Shown one piece after another: positions 35,060-47,503 of a stretch of 64,000 nt of DNA. The DNA is from an uncultured Brachyspira sp. (lineage in GTDB: Bacteria; Spirochaetota; Brachyspiria; Brachyspirales; Brachyspiraceae). The notes beneath the pieces are model-generated. The model worked only from the letters and a program-made list of their open reading frames with translations. It was not told the origin of the DNA and made no database searches. The stretch spans positions 89,679 through 153,678 of the forward strand of contig NZ_CAJUPR010000005.1 of assembly GCF_910588665.1 (NCBI RefSeq), given 5' to 3'. How positions within the stretch are numbered: position 1 is the stretch's first letter; every line of letters starts with the position of its first letter. A program made the position numbers and the translations under genes.

Positions 35060-36421
35060 ATGCATAATACAATAGGTACAGATCTTACAGAAGCAAAAGT
35101 TGTTCCGTCTTTATTAAAACTGCTGATACCGATATTATTATCCAATATGCTTAATGTAGTTTATAATATAGCAGACAGTATTTGGATAGGAAATATTATA
35201 GGACCTTTGGGGCTTTCAGCTGTTGCAGTAAGTTTTCCTATAATGCTTATAATGGGATCTTTTGCATTCGGAGTTAATATGGCTAATGGGGTTATAGTAT
35301 CGCAGTATTACGGGGCAAAAGATTATAATATGGTAAGTTATGTTATAAAAGTATCCGCTACTTTGGGAGTTATAATATTAATTACTGTAGGATCTCTTAT
35401 GCTTATATTTTCAAGAAAAATATTAGTAACTATGAAAACCCCTCAAAATGCTATGAATATGGCGCTTATATATTTAAGAATATCAATTTTGGGTATGCCG
35501 TTTGCATATACTTATTTTTTTATTTCTTCAATACTCAGAGCAGTCGGAGATACTGCAAGACCATTAATATTTTTAATTGTATCATCTTTTCTTAATATAA
35601 TATTAGACCCTATTCTTATAAAAGGTTTTTATATAATACCAGCTATGGGACTTGAAGGTGCTGCAATAGCTACAGTAATATCTCAATTTACTTCCGTTTT
35701 AATAAGCATGTCTTATCTTAAAATAAAAAACAGTTTTATAAAAATTAATCCTTTTATATTTACATTTGATTTGAAAATGACTAAAAAAATAATGAAGTTA
35801 GCAGTTCCTATTTCATTTAATCAGTTTATAGTAGCTTTCGGCTGGCTTATAATAACAAGACTTATAAGCAGTTTCGGAGAAGCGGCAAGTGCAACGGTTG
35901 CAATAGTTAATAGAGCAGAATCGCTTTTTATAATGCCTATGGGAGCTTTGGGAAATGCAGTTATGACAATGTCGGCGCAGAATATAGGAGCTAAAAAACT
36001 TGACAGAGTTAAAGAAATTTTTAAAAGCGGTATTATAATAGGCATTATAATTTCTTCTATTATGAGTATTTTTTCAGTAACTAATCCGTATATGATTATA
36101 AAAATGTTTACAAAAGATATGTATGTTTTTGAATATGCAAGAAGCTATATTTATACCATAATGCCTATATTTATTTTTTATTCCGTAATGTTTGTATGCA
36201 ACGGAGTTATAAACGGAGCTGGAAAAACTATAGTAATAATGGCTTTTACAACATCTACTACTTTAATTTTAAGAACGATTTTAGCTTATGTATTATCGCC
36301 TCATCTTGAACTTATAGGTATATGGATTTCTATGGGTATATGCTATATAATTAACACTCTTTTCAGTATATATTATTTAAAGTCAAACAGATGGCAGAAG
36401 AATTCAAATATTGCAGATTAA
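35060..36421 (+). CDS. MATE family efflux transporter
   Basis: The 453-residue polytopic protein has about 12 helices, the family opening LLKLLIPILLSNMLNVVYNIADSIWIG and internal symmetry (repeat half starting MKLAVPISFNQFIVAF near residue 240). MATE proteins export cationic compounds using sodium or proton gradients. AAGGCAA precedes the ATG. It is single and convergent with the 36442 outer-membrane gene; stops are 20 bases apart. Closest to the NorM/DinF group by feel; the substrate is unknown. Confidence 0.92.
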   Translation: MHNTIGTDLTEAKVVPSLLKLLIPILLSNMLNVVYNIADSIWIGNIIGPLGLSAVAVSFPIMLIMGSFAFGVNMANGVIVSQYYGAKDYNMVSYVIKVSATLGVIILITVGSLMLIFSRKILVTMKTPQNAMNMALIYLRISILGMPFAYTYFFISSILRAVGDTARPLIFLIVSSFLNIILDPILIKGFYIIPAMGLEGAAIATVISQFTSVLISMSYLKIKNSFIKINPFIFTFDLKMTKKIMKLAVPISFNQFIVAFGWLIITRLISSFGEAASATVAIVNRAESLFIMPMGALGNAVMTMSAQNIGAKKLDRVKEIFKSGIIIGIIISSIMSIFSVTNPYMIIKMFTKDMYVFEYARSYIYTIMPIFIFYSVMFVCNGVINGAGKTIVIMAFTTSTTLILRTILAYVLSPHLELIGIWISMGICYIINTLFSIYYLKSNRWQKNSNIAD

Positions 36422-36441
36422 AACTTATAAAAATATTATAC

Positions 36442-37206
36442 TTAATCTCTTGTCCTTGAGAAAGAAAATCCGAAATGAACATTTAAAGACAGAGACGAAA
36501 CTTGATGTTTTTTTATTAATCCTGTCTTAAGAGTTTGTATATTATCAGTATTATAAGGACTTGAAAAATCATAAACCATATATATGCCGTACATAAAAGC
36601 TATTTTATTATTTATATAATAAAAACCGTCAAAGCTTAACTTTATATATGCAAATACCGGATATTTAAATACTTTTTTAATATCTTCAAAATCCCAAAAG
36701 TATTTATCCTTATACATTAAAGATCCTTCATAATAAAGATTTTCTGAATCTTTATAATCATGAAAAACTGCAGCTGCAAAAGGAATCCTGATGCCTAATC
36801 CTAATCCCAAAGAAAAACTTTTAAAATTAATTTTAGGAATAAAACCTATTGAAGCGCCTGCAAATATAATATCATCATTAAATTTGAGGTAAGACATATC
36901 ACTTCTCGGATATTGATAAGTAATCTGAATATTTTGCATATAAAAACCTGTGTCCAAAAGAAAACTTATACTTTTTACAGGTGAATTATAGCTATTATTT
37001 AATCTTAAATTATATCCGAACTGAGTCATAAGTGCAAAATCAAAACCTAAATCGCCTTTAATAGATTCATATATTTTATTCGGTCTTTCCAATGTAATAG
37101 AACTGAAGCTGAAATTAAATCCCAAAGGAACATAAAAATTTATTTCAAAATTGGCAAATAAATTTATACTTAAACTTAAAACCATAATTAATATTTTATA
37201 TTTCAT
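36442..37206 (-). CDS. Probable outer-membrane barrel protein
   Basis: The 254-residue protein has a signal peptide (MKYKILIMVLSLSINLFA) and then amphipathic beta-type segments (NFEINFYVPLGFNFSFSS, FGYNLRL, KSFSLGLGLGIRIPFA). It ends FGFSFSRTRD. It resembles small spirochete outer-membrane proteins but no named family is recognised. Its start is 17 bases after the lipoprotein stop, so the two form an operon. A barrel/lipoprotein pair is plausible. Confidence 0.55.
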   Translation of the reverse strand: MKYKILIMVLSLSINLFANFEINFYVPLGFNFSFSSITLERPNKIYESIKGDLGFDFALMTQFGYNLRLNNSYNSPVKSISFLLDTGFYMQNIQITYQYPRSDMSYLKFNDDIIFAGASIGFIPKINFKSFSLGLGLGIRIPFAAAVFHDYKDSENLYYEGSLMYKDKYFWDFEDIKKVFKYPVFAYIKLSFDGFYYINNKIAFMYGIYMVYDFSSPYNTDNIQTLKTGLIKKHQVSSLSLNVHFGFSFSRTRD

Positions 37207-37223
37207 AATTCTTCCATTTTTAA

Positions 37224-37847
37224 TTACTTTTTTACAAAATTATTTGTAATGAGGCTTTCATATAATTTAACAGAATAAGTAATAAAATTTAAAATAAGAT
37301 TTTCTTCATATGTTAAATATCCGTAATTTTTAAACTCGCTTTCTTCAAAACAAAAAGGAGTTTCAATATCTACATTAGTTTGTGTATAAATTTCTTTTCC
37401 AGAAAAAACTATTTTATTATTAGTTTCTTTAGCTACCATTTGACCATTAGAGTAAGAGTCTAGAAAATAATTCTGCCTCATTGAGGCAACACTTATCATG
37501 TCAATATAAGGTGATTCTAAATTAGTAAAAGGAATTCTGAATCTAAGAATAAATCTGTGTTCATCATTATTTAATATTTGTTTATATGTTAAATAATCAT
37601 ATTCATATTCTCTTATAGAAATAATACTTTCAAAATTATCTTTATAATCTTTTATATTAAATTTTATACCCTCTGCCATTTCTACTGCTCCGCTTACCTC
37701 ATTTGTTTTACTTCTGTATTCTACAATATCAGAACCATCTAAATAAAAAACTTCCACTTCATTTTCATTAGGATTAAGTATATTAGTTTTATCGCATGAT
37801 AAAATAAAAACAGTTACAGCTAATATAGTAACAGCTATCTTTTTCAT
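37224..37847 (-). CDS. Lipoprotein of unknown function
   Basis: The 207-residue protein has a lipoprotein signal (ITVFILSCDK; Cys18 lipidated). The mature chain is mixed beta-type (SDIVEYRSKTNEVSGAVEMA) with no recognised domain. It is the first gene of the pair with the 36442 outer-membrane protein. The promoter is unclear: a TATAAT (about 37871-37876) has only a weak -35. Function is unknown. Confidence 0.6.
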   Translation of the reverse strand: MKKIAVTILAVTVFILSCDKTNILNPNENEVEVFYLDGSDIVEYRSKTNEVSGAVEMAEGIKFNIKDYKDNFESIISIREYEYDYLTYKQILNNDEHRFILRFRIPFTNLESPYIDMISVASMRQNYFLDSYSNGQMVAKETNNKIVFSGKEIYTQTNVDIETPFCFEESEFKNYGYLTYEENLILNFITYSVKLYESLITNNFVKK

Positions 37848-38017
37848 AAATAAACACCTAAAAATAAATTATAATACTTTTATATAAGCTAATATAAATT
37901 ACATAAAAAACAATAACTTTTTTTGATAATACAATAATTTTTTTTAAGTTATTATATAAATTAATAATATAAAGTCTTTAATTTATATAATTATTAAAAT
38001 AAAAAGCAATAATAGAA

Positions 38018-38052
38018 ACAAAAAAAAGCATGCATAAACAATATGCATGCTT
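38018..38052 (-). terminator. Terminator after the BI-1 gene
   Basis: Perfect 11-bp stem AAGCATGCATA/TATGCATGCTT with a 5-base loop, then TTTTTTTG on the minus strand. Confidence 0.9.
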
Positions 38053-38072
38053 ATAAACAAAACTAATGTAAA

Positions 38073-38807
38073 TTAATCTCTGCTTTTAATTTTAGATAAA
38101 AGTCTCAGCATCTCTAAATAAAGCCATACCAAAGTAACAAGAAGTCCGAAAGCACTGTACCATTCAAAATATTTAGGCATATTAAACTTTTCTCCTTTCT
38201 CCATAAAATCAAAGTCCAAAAGTAAATTAAATGAAGCTACAAGAACTATAACAACACTGATACCGATACTTAAAGGACTTGAGCCATATAAAAAAGGAAC
38301 TCTCATACCGAAGAAAGAAAGTATAAAATTAATTAAATATACTACGCCTATGCATAAAGTAGCCGTTACTATTATGCTTCTGAATTTATCTGTTACTCTT
38401 ATTATTCTGAATCTATATAAAATGAGCATTACAAACAGATCCAAAAATGTAAAAAATACAGCCTGTACAACTATGCCGTCATAAACTGCATTAAATATAT
38501 ATGAAATAGAACCTACGGCAATACCTTCAAGTATTGCATACAGTATAGAAAGAATTTTAGCCAATTCTTTTTTGAAAGTAATTATCAAAGCTAAAACAAA
38601 AGCTCCAATAGATGAAACAATACATGCAGGATAAAGCATCTCGGGGTTTCTGGCTAAAACAAAAAATACACTTACCATAGCGGAAAGCATTAATATTAAT
38701 GCAAGCATTATTGATTTATTTACAGCCCCATTAATAGTCATAGTTCCTTCATTTTCATGTCTGAGTTCATAATCAAACGCTTTTTCTGATAATACTGGAT
38801 TTGCCAT
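38073..38807 (-). CDS. Bax inhibitor-1/YccA family membrane protein
   Basis: The 244-residue protein has seven hydrophobic helices. It starts NPVLSEKAFDYELRHENEG, then VSVFFVLARNPE and SIGAFVLALIITFKKE; it ends FGLLVTLVWLYLEMLRLLSKI. This fits the actinobacterial/spirochete BI-1-like branch (BaxI_1). These proteins often conduct calcium or interact with proteases; no role is fixed. AGGAGG precedes the ATG. Confidence 0.85.
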   Translation of the reverse strand: MANPVLSEKAFDYELRHENEGTMTINGAVNKSIMLALILMLSAMVSVFFVLARNPEMLYPACIVSSIGAFVLALIITFKKELAKILSILYAILEGIAVGSISYIFNAVYDGIVVQAVFFTFLDLFVMLILYRFRIIRVTDKFRSIIVTATLCIGVVYLINFILSFFGMRVPFLYGSSPLSIGISVVIVLVASFNLLLDFDFMEKGEKFNMPKYFEWYSAFGLLVTLVWLYLEMLRLLSKIKSRD

Positions 38808-38885
38808 TTTTTAAAAAAAACCTCCTAAAATTGTTTTTATTTTAATATATAATATTCAACATACTATTTATAAAAAAGTAATATA

Positions 38886-39119
38886 TTATCTGTCTTTCAT
38901 TTTCTTTTTAAGAATTTTAACTATAATAATGCATATAGAAATTGCAATTAAGAAAGGAACAGCAAAAATAAATGAAACAGATGCAGGAGCTGAAAAGCCG
39001 TCAAACTTAATAGCATAAAACATATATCCGTAATTAAAAGCAACAACTGCAACCATCATATAAGAAAATATATATCCTATAAGCTTAACTATTTTAATAA
39101 TTTTTTCTTTTACATTCAT
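38886..39119 (-). CDS. Small two-helix membrane protein, unknown
   Basis: Two hydrophobic segments (IVKLIGYIFSYMMVAVVAF; PASVSFIFAVPFLIAISIC) and a basic tail (KILKKKMKDR) make up 77 residues. The open frame reaches back to 39209, but that would run through the rRNA terminator; MNVKEKII at 39119 is the sensible start. No ribosome site is clear. No family is recognised. It lies between the 5S terminator and the BI-1 gene. Confidence 0.5.
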   Translation of the reverse strand: MNVKEKIIKIVKLIGYIFSYMMVAVVAFNYGYMFYAIKFDGFSAPASVSFIFAVPFLIAISICIIIVKILKKKMKDR

Positions 39120-39153
39120 TATATATACTATTATTTTATATAAGTTTATGATA

Positions 39154-39186
39154 TAAAAAATCACTATAGAATTAAATCTATAGTGA
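39154..39186 (-). terminator. rRNA operon terminator
   Basis: Perfect 10-bp stem TCACTATAGA/TCTATAGTGA with a 6-base loop and six Ts on the minus strand, just after the 5S 3' end. Confidence 0.9.
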
Positions 39187-39199
39187 TAAATATATAATA

Positions 39200-39318
39200 T
39201 ACCCGGCAACGTTCTACTCTCCCGTAAAGCTACCCTTACAGTACCATTGACGATGAAAGGCTTAACTGCCGTGTTCGGAATGGGAACGGGTGTATCACTT
39301 TCTCTATGGTCACCGAAA
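39200..39318 (-). rRNA. rrf: 5S ribosomal RNA
   Basis: Minus-strand sequence reads GGTGACCATAGAGAAAGTG, then the conserved CCGTTCCCATTCCGAACACG and AAGCCTTTCATC, closing with GGGAGAGTAGAACGTTGCCG. This is the 5S pattern, about 117 bases long, directly after the 23S. Ends are estimated to a few bases. Confidence 0.93.
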
Positions 39319-39435
39319 TAATATTAGCAAATAAAAAGATCAAAGTAAAAGCTTCTTTGCCAGATATATAAGAGCGCAGATAGTCTCATTCTGTTTTATT
39401 ATGATTTCTATTTTATTAGTAAGAAGAAAACGATA

Positions 39436-42436
<3,001 letters not shown>

Positions 42437-42670
42437 TTATCCTTTTCTTCTTTGAAGAGAATAAAAGAAAAATATGTCATGAATGAGACTTTAGCTAATT
42501 AAAGCTGTTTCTTATCTAATTCTTTAGTAACGCTCCGCTTAATTGTTTCTACTCTAAGACACACAATCTAATTGTGTTTTCTTTATCTAGTGAAGATTTT
42601 TATAATTGCTGATTTCCTTTATTAATTTATGTTGGAAAAAACTTTCTAAAAATCTACGCTCTCATATATC

Positions 42671-42682
42671 TGTCAAAGAACA
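42671..42682 (-). promoter_or_regulatory. boxA-like antitermination site in the 23S leader
   Basis: TGTTCTTTGACA on the minus strand resembles the rRNA boxA (TGCTCTTTAACA / TGTTCTTTGAAA) that recruits NusB-S10 antitermination factors. It sits about 235 bases upstream of the mature 23S end and 35 bases from the promoter. Confidence 0.55.
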
Positions 42683-42714
42683 TTAAGTTTTTGTTTCTCA
42701 TCAACTGTTTTACT

Positions 42715-42743
42715 ATTGTAGCATACTAAATAAAAAAACACAA
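42715..42743 (-). promoter_or_regulatory. 23S-5S rRNA promoter
   Basis: Minus-strand TTGTGT (42743-42738), a 17-base spacer and TACAAT (42720-42715), preceded by T-rich sequence. It shows that 23S-5S has its own promoter, not read from a 16S. Confidence 0.7.
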
Positions 42744-43014
42744 CATTAAAAAGCTTAGTTTTTGATAAAATTGATATATTTATATTTAAATCAAAATACT
42801 GTATTATACATTTTATACAAAAAATCAGGGGAATTAAAATAAAACTTTATAAAAGATTATTTTTTATATTAAATTATCTTTAAAATTGATGAATTCAATA
42901 TAAAATTCTTCCATAATCTTGAAATTTATATTAAAAATATAAAAAACTAGCATATTTTAAAAATATAATATATAATTTTGCAACAATAAATTATTTCAAA
43001 GAGAGTTATTTATT

Positions 43015-45510
43015 ATGAGTGTGAATATTGAAGAAAACGGAAATTTAAAATTAAATTCTGGAAGTACTATATTTTATGAAGGGGAAACTGTAAAAAATAT
43101 ATCAATAGTTAAAAACGGAGAAATTGATGTTTGTATTTCCTCAAAAGAAATTTTAGGAATAGAAGATGAAAACGAAGTTATGAAATACAGCTTAAGATTA
43201 TTTTCAATACCTAAAAATATTATGATTGGTATAGGAAGCTATAAATCTAATTCTAAATATATGTTTTCTTATATATCAAAAGATAATACAGAAATTTATA
43301 CCGTAAAAACTCCTAATCAGGAATATGTAAAATCATTCTTCAAAATTAATAAAGCATATCTTACCAATATGTATCATTCTATAGCTTATATTCTTCTAAA
43401 ATGTTATGAGGAATATATAAAAATAAAAAAAATTAATTCAGATATAAAAATCATATCGGCAAATCTTGCAGTTATATACTTTAATATCTCTCAGAATAAA
43501 TCAAAAAATATTAAATCCGAACTTTTTTTAAGCTATAAAGAAATTTATGACGACTCTATAAACTCAGGCTTCAATTTTCCCGCATCTTTTGATGCAGATT
43601 TTGTAAAAACAGATCATTCTGAAATATATATGCATAATAAAAATCATATTACAGAAAACATGGAAAAATTAGAATTTGAAATTGATTATGTAAAAAGATT
43701 TTTAACTATGCCCAAAGAAATTAAAAATCAGTTTTTTACTTATGATGAAAATATGAGTTTAGATGCCTCTTATATGCTATATGAAAACCTGCAAAATATA
43801 TCATATCTTTTAAAAAATGAAATTGTTGAAGCTATAGAAAATATATTATTTTTATCTTCAAATGAAACAGAATCATTATTCAGGGAATATGTAAAAATTG
43901 CTTCTGAATTAGATAAGCAGGGCAGAGATAATGATGTATATATAAAATATATAAAATTTATGTCTGATGAAATCAAAGATATTTACAGTAAAATTAAAAC
44001 AGAATATAATTATGATCTTAATATAGATATTGAAGAGATGGATTCTGTAATAAAAAGAATTCAATCAAATATAATTGAGCAAATTCCTGAAGGCTTAAAT
44101 GAAATCGGAGATATTAAAGTTACGCTTGGTTTTGAAGAATTACCTGAAGAGGTTAAAAATCCTGCTGAAAAATTAATTGAAATGTCTACCATTGATGAAG
44201 AAAAAGCCAGAAATTTTATGAAATCTTTGCAGGCATTTAGAAAATTAAGAGATAAATTCAGTACTGAAGATGATGTAAGAAAAATAAGAAGAGGCGTAAC
44301 CAGCGTATTTTTTGAAATATACAAGGAAATTGCAAAAAGAATTATAATAAACGGAGATAATAATAAACTTGCAAAAATGTTTCTTAACTTCGGATATATG
44401 GACGATCAATTACTTACACCGAATCAAATAATGGATATTTATGAAATAAAAGACAAAAGCAAAACAAAAAGGATAAATGTATTTTATATAGATGAATGGC
44501 TTCAAAAAATTTATGATAAAGAAGAACCGCCTTCAGTTAATGGTTTCGGGCAGGATTACAGAGAAGCTTTAAGAGAATTGAAAAAGAGAGGAACTATAAA
44601 CGATAAAGAACTTGAAAATCATTGGGAAAGTTCTTCAAAAAGACTTGAATATGAAATTGAAAATATGATTGAAACCACTCACAGATTATGTTACGGACAG
44701 GTAAGCATATACTTCCCTATACTTCATAAAGATATGGTTACAAAAGATTTTGAAAAAGCTTTGATTAGAAAAGATATTATGGAGAACTCTATCAACGATA
44801 TAAAAGATATAGATTTTTCAGCATTCTACAGAGAAGTATTATACAAAAATAAAGAGCTGAATATAGAAAAAGAACTTGTTATGCAGGAAGTTCTGCCTAA
44901 TATAATACTTATGCCGACATTCGGTTCAAGATCTATAATGTGGGAAGAGCTTTCAAGCAGACAAAAAAACAGCACAGGCAGATTCTTATTTCCTATATTC
45001 AGTTCGGAAGATCTTAACAGCCTGCTTCTTCCTACTATAGGAGCATTCAGATGGGAATTATGCAAAACTATACTGGGACCTTCATGGAATGATATTACTC
45101 AAATGTCTATTACTTCCGAATACAGCGATTATGTTCAATTTTATAGAAAAAATAGAAGCTTATCCGATGAAGCTAAAGAAAAATTAAAAGTTCAAATAAA
45201 AAAATGCAGAAATAACCTAAGAGAAGTATTTGTAACCGATTACAGCTTATGGATAAAATATGAAAGCAAAGGAATAATGAGGCTTAACAGAGCGGCAAGA
45301 GGCATATTATACAGACAAGTTCCTTTTGCTAAAAACATAAGAAGCGAACTTGAAAAACAGCCTATGTATTCCGAAATAGCAAACAGATTTAAAAACATAA
45401 GAAATAAAAAAGCCTCTGAATTAGAAAACAGGTATTTCAAATTTACAAAAACAGGAAATCCGCTTCCTGATGAGCTTCAGCATCATATAGATTTTTATAA
45501 AAATATGTAG
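43015..45510 (+). CDS. Cyclic-nucleotide-binding-like domain protein, unknown role
   Basis: The 831-residue protein starts with a cNMP-like beta-roll: KLNSGSTIFYEGETVKNISI and VKNGEIDVCIS fit the Crp/PKA ligand-domain opening. The phosphate-binding signature (RSA) is not clear. The remaining ~700 residues are soluble, mostly helical and charged, with no recognised enzyme motif. No signal peptide or DNA-binding HTH was seen. Its C-terminus (YRKNRSLSDEAKEKL) is conserved-looking. It stands alone between the rRNA unit and cheX. Spirochetes encode many orphan cNMP-domain proteins, which is the best available guess. Confidence 0.55.
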   Translation: MSVNIEENGNLKLNSGSTIFYEGETVKNISIVKNGEIDVCISSKEILGIEDENEVMKYSLRLFSIPKNIMIGIGSYKSNSKYMFSYISKDNTEIYTVKTPNQEYVKSFFKINKAYLTNMYHSIAYILLKCYEEYIKIKKINSDIKIISANLAVIYFNISQNKSKNIKSELFLSYKEIYDDSINSGFNFPASFDADFVKTDHSEIYMHNKNHITENMEKLEFEIDYVKRFLTMPKEIKNQFFTYDENMSLDASYMLYENLQNISYLLKNEIVEAIENILFLSSNETESLFREYVKIASELDKQGRDNDVYIKYIKFMSDEIKDIYSKIKTEYNYDLNIDIEEMDSVIKRIQSNIIEQIPEGLNEIGDIKVTLGFEELPEEVKNPAEKLIEMSTIDEEKARNFMKSLQAFRKLRDKFSTEDDVRKIRRGVTSVFFEIYKEIAKRIIINGDNNKLAKMFLNFGYMDDQLLTPNQIMDIYEIKDKSKTKRINVFYIDEWLQKIYDKEEPPSVNGFGQDYREALRELKKRGTINDKELENHWESSSKRLEYEIENMIETTHRLCYGQVSIYFPILHKDMVTKDFEKALIRKDIMENSINDIKDIDFSAFYREVLYKNKELNIEKELVMQEVLPNIILMPTFGSRSIMWEELSSRQKNSTGRFLFPIFSSEDLNSLLLPTIGAFRWELCKTILGPSWNDITQMSITSEYSDYVQFYRKNRSLSDEAKEKLKVQIKKCRNNLREVFVTDYSLWIKYESKGIMRLNRAARGILYRQVPFAKNIRSELEKQPMYSEIANRFKNIRNKKASELENRYFKFTKTGNPLPDELQHHIDFYKNM

Positions 45511-45677
45511 GATAAAAAATTAAGTTATTAATAAAACATTAATTAATAAGCATATTTATTAAATTTTTATAATTATGTAAGAATACTTTTATAATTTTAA
45601 ATAAAATATTATCATAAAGCAAATAACTTTTTTTTCGATATTTAAGACAGCCGTGATACTATATTTTATAACTATAC

Positions 45678-45706
45678 TTGCAATAAAATTCATATATTGT
45701 TAAAAT
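45678..45706 (+). promoter_or_regulatory. Candidate cheX operon promoter (TTGCAA type)
   Basis: TTGCAA (45678-45683), a 17-base spacer and TAAAAT (45701-45706) lie 44 bases before the cheX start. Confidence 0.5.
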
Positions 45707-45749
45707 ATATGCACTGCACTAGTATTATTTTTATAAAAAGAGTATTATA

Positions 45750-46217
45750 ATGAGACTTGACTATATAAGACCGTTTACGGATGCATCCAATGAAATACTG
45801 CATAATTATCTAAAAAACCGCATAAGGACAAGCGATATTACATTAAAAGGTGATTTTGTTAATGTTTCAGGAATAATAGGAATAGTATCATTGTCTGAAG
45901 ATATAGTTGGGCATTTTATAATAGATATGGAAATAGAAACTGCAAAAAAAATAGTTTCTATAATGAATGACAGTGAAGTAAAAGATATTGACAAAATGTC
46001 ATTATCAACGGTACAGGAACTTGTTAATTTAGTGGCAGGTCTTGCTGTTACTAAATTAGAAGCATACGGATATGATGTCCATATATCTCCGCCGGTTATT
46101 ATGAAAAGCAAGAATTTGGAAGTTTCGATAAGTGATTCGGAATTTCTGCATATAAAATTAGATACCTCTATCGGCGATTTTAATATATTAGTTGCCGTAG
46201 AATCAGAAAAGGAGTAA
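45750..46217 (+). CDS. cheX: Chemotaxis phosphatase CheX
   Basis: The 155-residue protein has the CheX helix STVQELVNLVAGLAVTK with Glu and Asn in the ExxN arrangement that dephosphorylates CheY-P. The alpha/beta frame and length match spirochete CheX. It precedes cheY by 4 bases, and its stop and the cheY start fit a coupled operon. This fits a spirochete where CheX, not CheZ, terminates the signal to the flagellar motor. Confidence 0.88.
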   Translation: MRLDYIRPFTDASNEILHNYLKNRIRTSDITLKGDFVNVSGIIGIVSLSEDIVGHFIIDMEIETAKKIVSIMNDSEVKDIDKMSLSTVQELVNLVAGLAVTKLEAYGYDVHISPPVIMKSKNLEVSISDSEFLHIKLDTSIGDFNILVAVESEKE

Positions 46218-46221
46218 AAAT

Positions 46222-46638
46222 ATGTCTGACATTAATACAAAAGAAGCTGACGGTATAAATGAATTTGGGAAACCATACAAAGTTCTAATAGTAGACGACT
46301 CTGCATTCGTTGTAAAACAGCTGCAGCAGATTTTTGTATCTGAACAATATAATGTGGTGGGAACTGCAGAAAACGGAGAGGAAGGCGTACTTATGTATAA
46401 AGAATACAAGCCTGACTTGGTAACTATGGATATTACAATGCCTAAAATGGACGGTATTACTGCTCTTACTAAAATAGTTGAATATGATAAAAATGCTAAA
46501 GTTGTTATGGTAAGCGCTTTAGGTAAAGAAGATATGGTTAAAAAAGCTCTTCTTGCAGGCGCTAAAAATTACATAACAAAACCTTTAGACAGAAAAAAAG
46601 TTCTTGAGCGTATTAAAATGGTTCTTACAAAAAAATAA
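46222..46638 (+). CDS. cheY: Chemotaxis response regulator CheY
   Basis: The 138-residue single receiver domain has the acidic pair Asp25-Asp26, phospho-acceptor Asp70 (LVTMDITMPKMDG), SALG and Lys in ITKPLD. The first 18 residues form a short extension. It follows cheX by 4 bases. With CheR it forms a small chemotaxis module; CheA, CheW and receptors are not in the window. SD AAGGAG. Confidence 0.92.
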   Translation: MSDINTKEADGINEFGKPYKVLIVDDSAFVVKQLQQIFVSEQYNVVGTAENGEEGVLMYKEYKPDLVTMDITMPKMDGITALTKIVEYDKNAKVVMVSALGKEDMVKKALLAGAKNYITKPLDRKKVLERIKMVLTKK

Positions 46639-46676
46639 CAATAGCTTATTATTTTATTTGTTTGGAATAATTAATT

Positions 46677-47492
46677 TTGAATGAATTAAGATTAACAGAA
46701 AAACAATTTGATCTATTTAAAAATTTTGTATATAAAGAAAGCGGTATATGTTTTAATGTTATCAATAAAATTATTTTAGAATCCAGAATAGCTTCTGCTA
46801 TGAAGGAAAAAAAACTTGATAATGTTGAAGATTATTATAGAATTGTTTCTTCTGACAGAGAAGAGCTGAATAAGTTTCTTGATAATATCACTACAAACCT
46901 TACAAAATTTTTTAGAAATGAACCGAATTTTAGACTATTAAAAAATTATGTTCTGCCTAGAATAATGAAAAATAAAAAATCAGGGGAGAAGATAAGAATT
47001 TGGAGTGCAGGATGCTCCACGGGAGAAGAACCGTATTCCATAGCAATAACTTGCTTAGAAACACCCGGCATAAAAGAAGCAGATATAAAAATATTTGCAA
47101 GCGATTTGTCTCTTAACTCTTTAATAGCGGCTAAAGAAGGAAGATATGAAGTTCAAAAAGTGGAAAATGTACCTAAAGAATATTTATATAAATATTTTGA
47201 TGAATTATCTTCAGGCGAATATGTTGTAAAAAATTATATAAAAAAACTTATAACTTTTGACTATCATAATCTGATACATAGAGGCAGTCAAACCAATATG
47301 GATGTTATTTTCTGCAGAAATGTTCTTATATATTTTGACAACGAATCTGTTAAGCTTACTGTCAACAGATTCTATGATATATTAAATGAGCATGGATTTT
47401 TATTTATAGGGCATAGCGAATCTTTATTTGGGCTCAATACTAAATTTAAATTTAATAATATAGATAATTCCATAGTATATACTAAAAATTAG
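46677..47492 (+). CDS. cheR: Chemotaxis protein methyltransferase CheR
   Basis: The 271-residue protein has the CheR N-terminal helices (TEKQFDLFKNFVYKESGI) and SAM-binding motif IWSAGCSTGEEPYSIAI, plus FCRNVLIYFD. It methylates glutamates on chemoreceptors. The frame begins with TTG at 46677; no ATG fits better and no strong ribosome site is present, so the exact start is open. It lies 38 bases after cheY on the same strand. Confidence 0.93.
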   Translation: MNELRLTEKQFDLFKNFVYKESGICFNVINKIILESRIASAMKEKKLDNVEDYYRIVSSDREELNKFLDNITTNLTKFFRNEPNFRLLKNYVLPRIMKNKKSGEKIRIWSAGCSTGEEPYSIAITCLETPGIKEADIKIFASDLSLNSLIAAKEGRYEVQKVENVPKEYLYKYFDELSSGEYVVKNYIKKLITFDYHNLIHRGSQTNMDVIFCRNVLIYFDNESVKLTVNRFYDILNEHGFLFIGHSESLFGLNTKFKFNNIDNSIVYTKN

Positions 47493-47503
47493 GAGTTTTA
47501 CAT

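Larger units (their letters stand above)
42437..43014. other. 23S leader and intergenic region
   Basis: A 578-base stretch without a protein gene. The first 280 bases form the transcribed 23S leader, with small stem-loops (ACACAAT/ATTGTGT near 42559-42576 and CTTTAGC/GCTTTAAT) and a boxA-like site. The rRNA promoter is at 42715-42743. The remainder (42744-43014) is AT-rich and holds the promoter region of the 43015 gene. No 16S rRNA and no tRNA could be identified. Confidence 0.75.

Noticed and set aside
42437..43014. 16S rRNA or tRNA spacer upstream of 23S
   Set aside because: No conserved 16S segment or tRNA cloverleaf was found, and a promoter directly precedes the leader.
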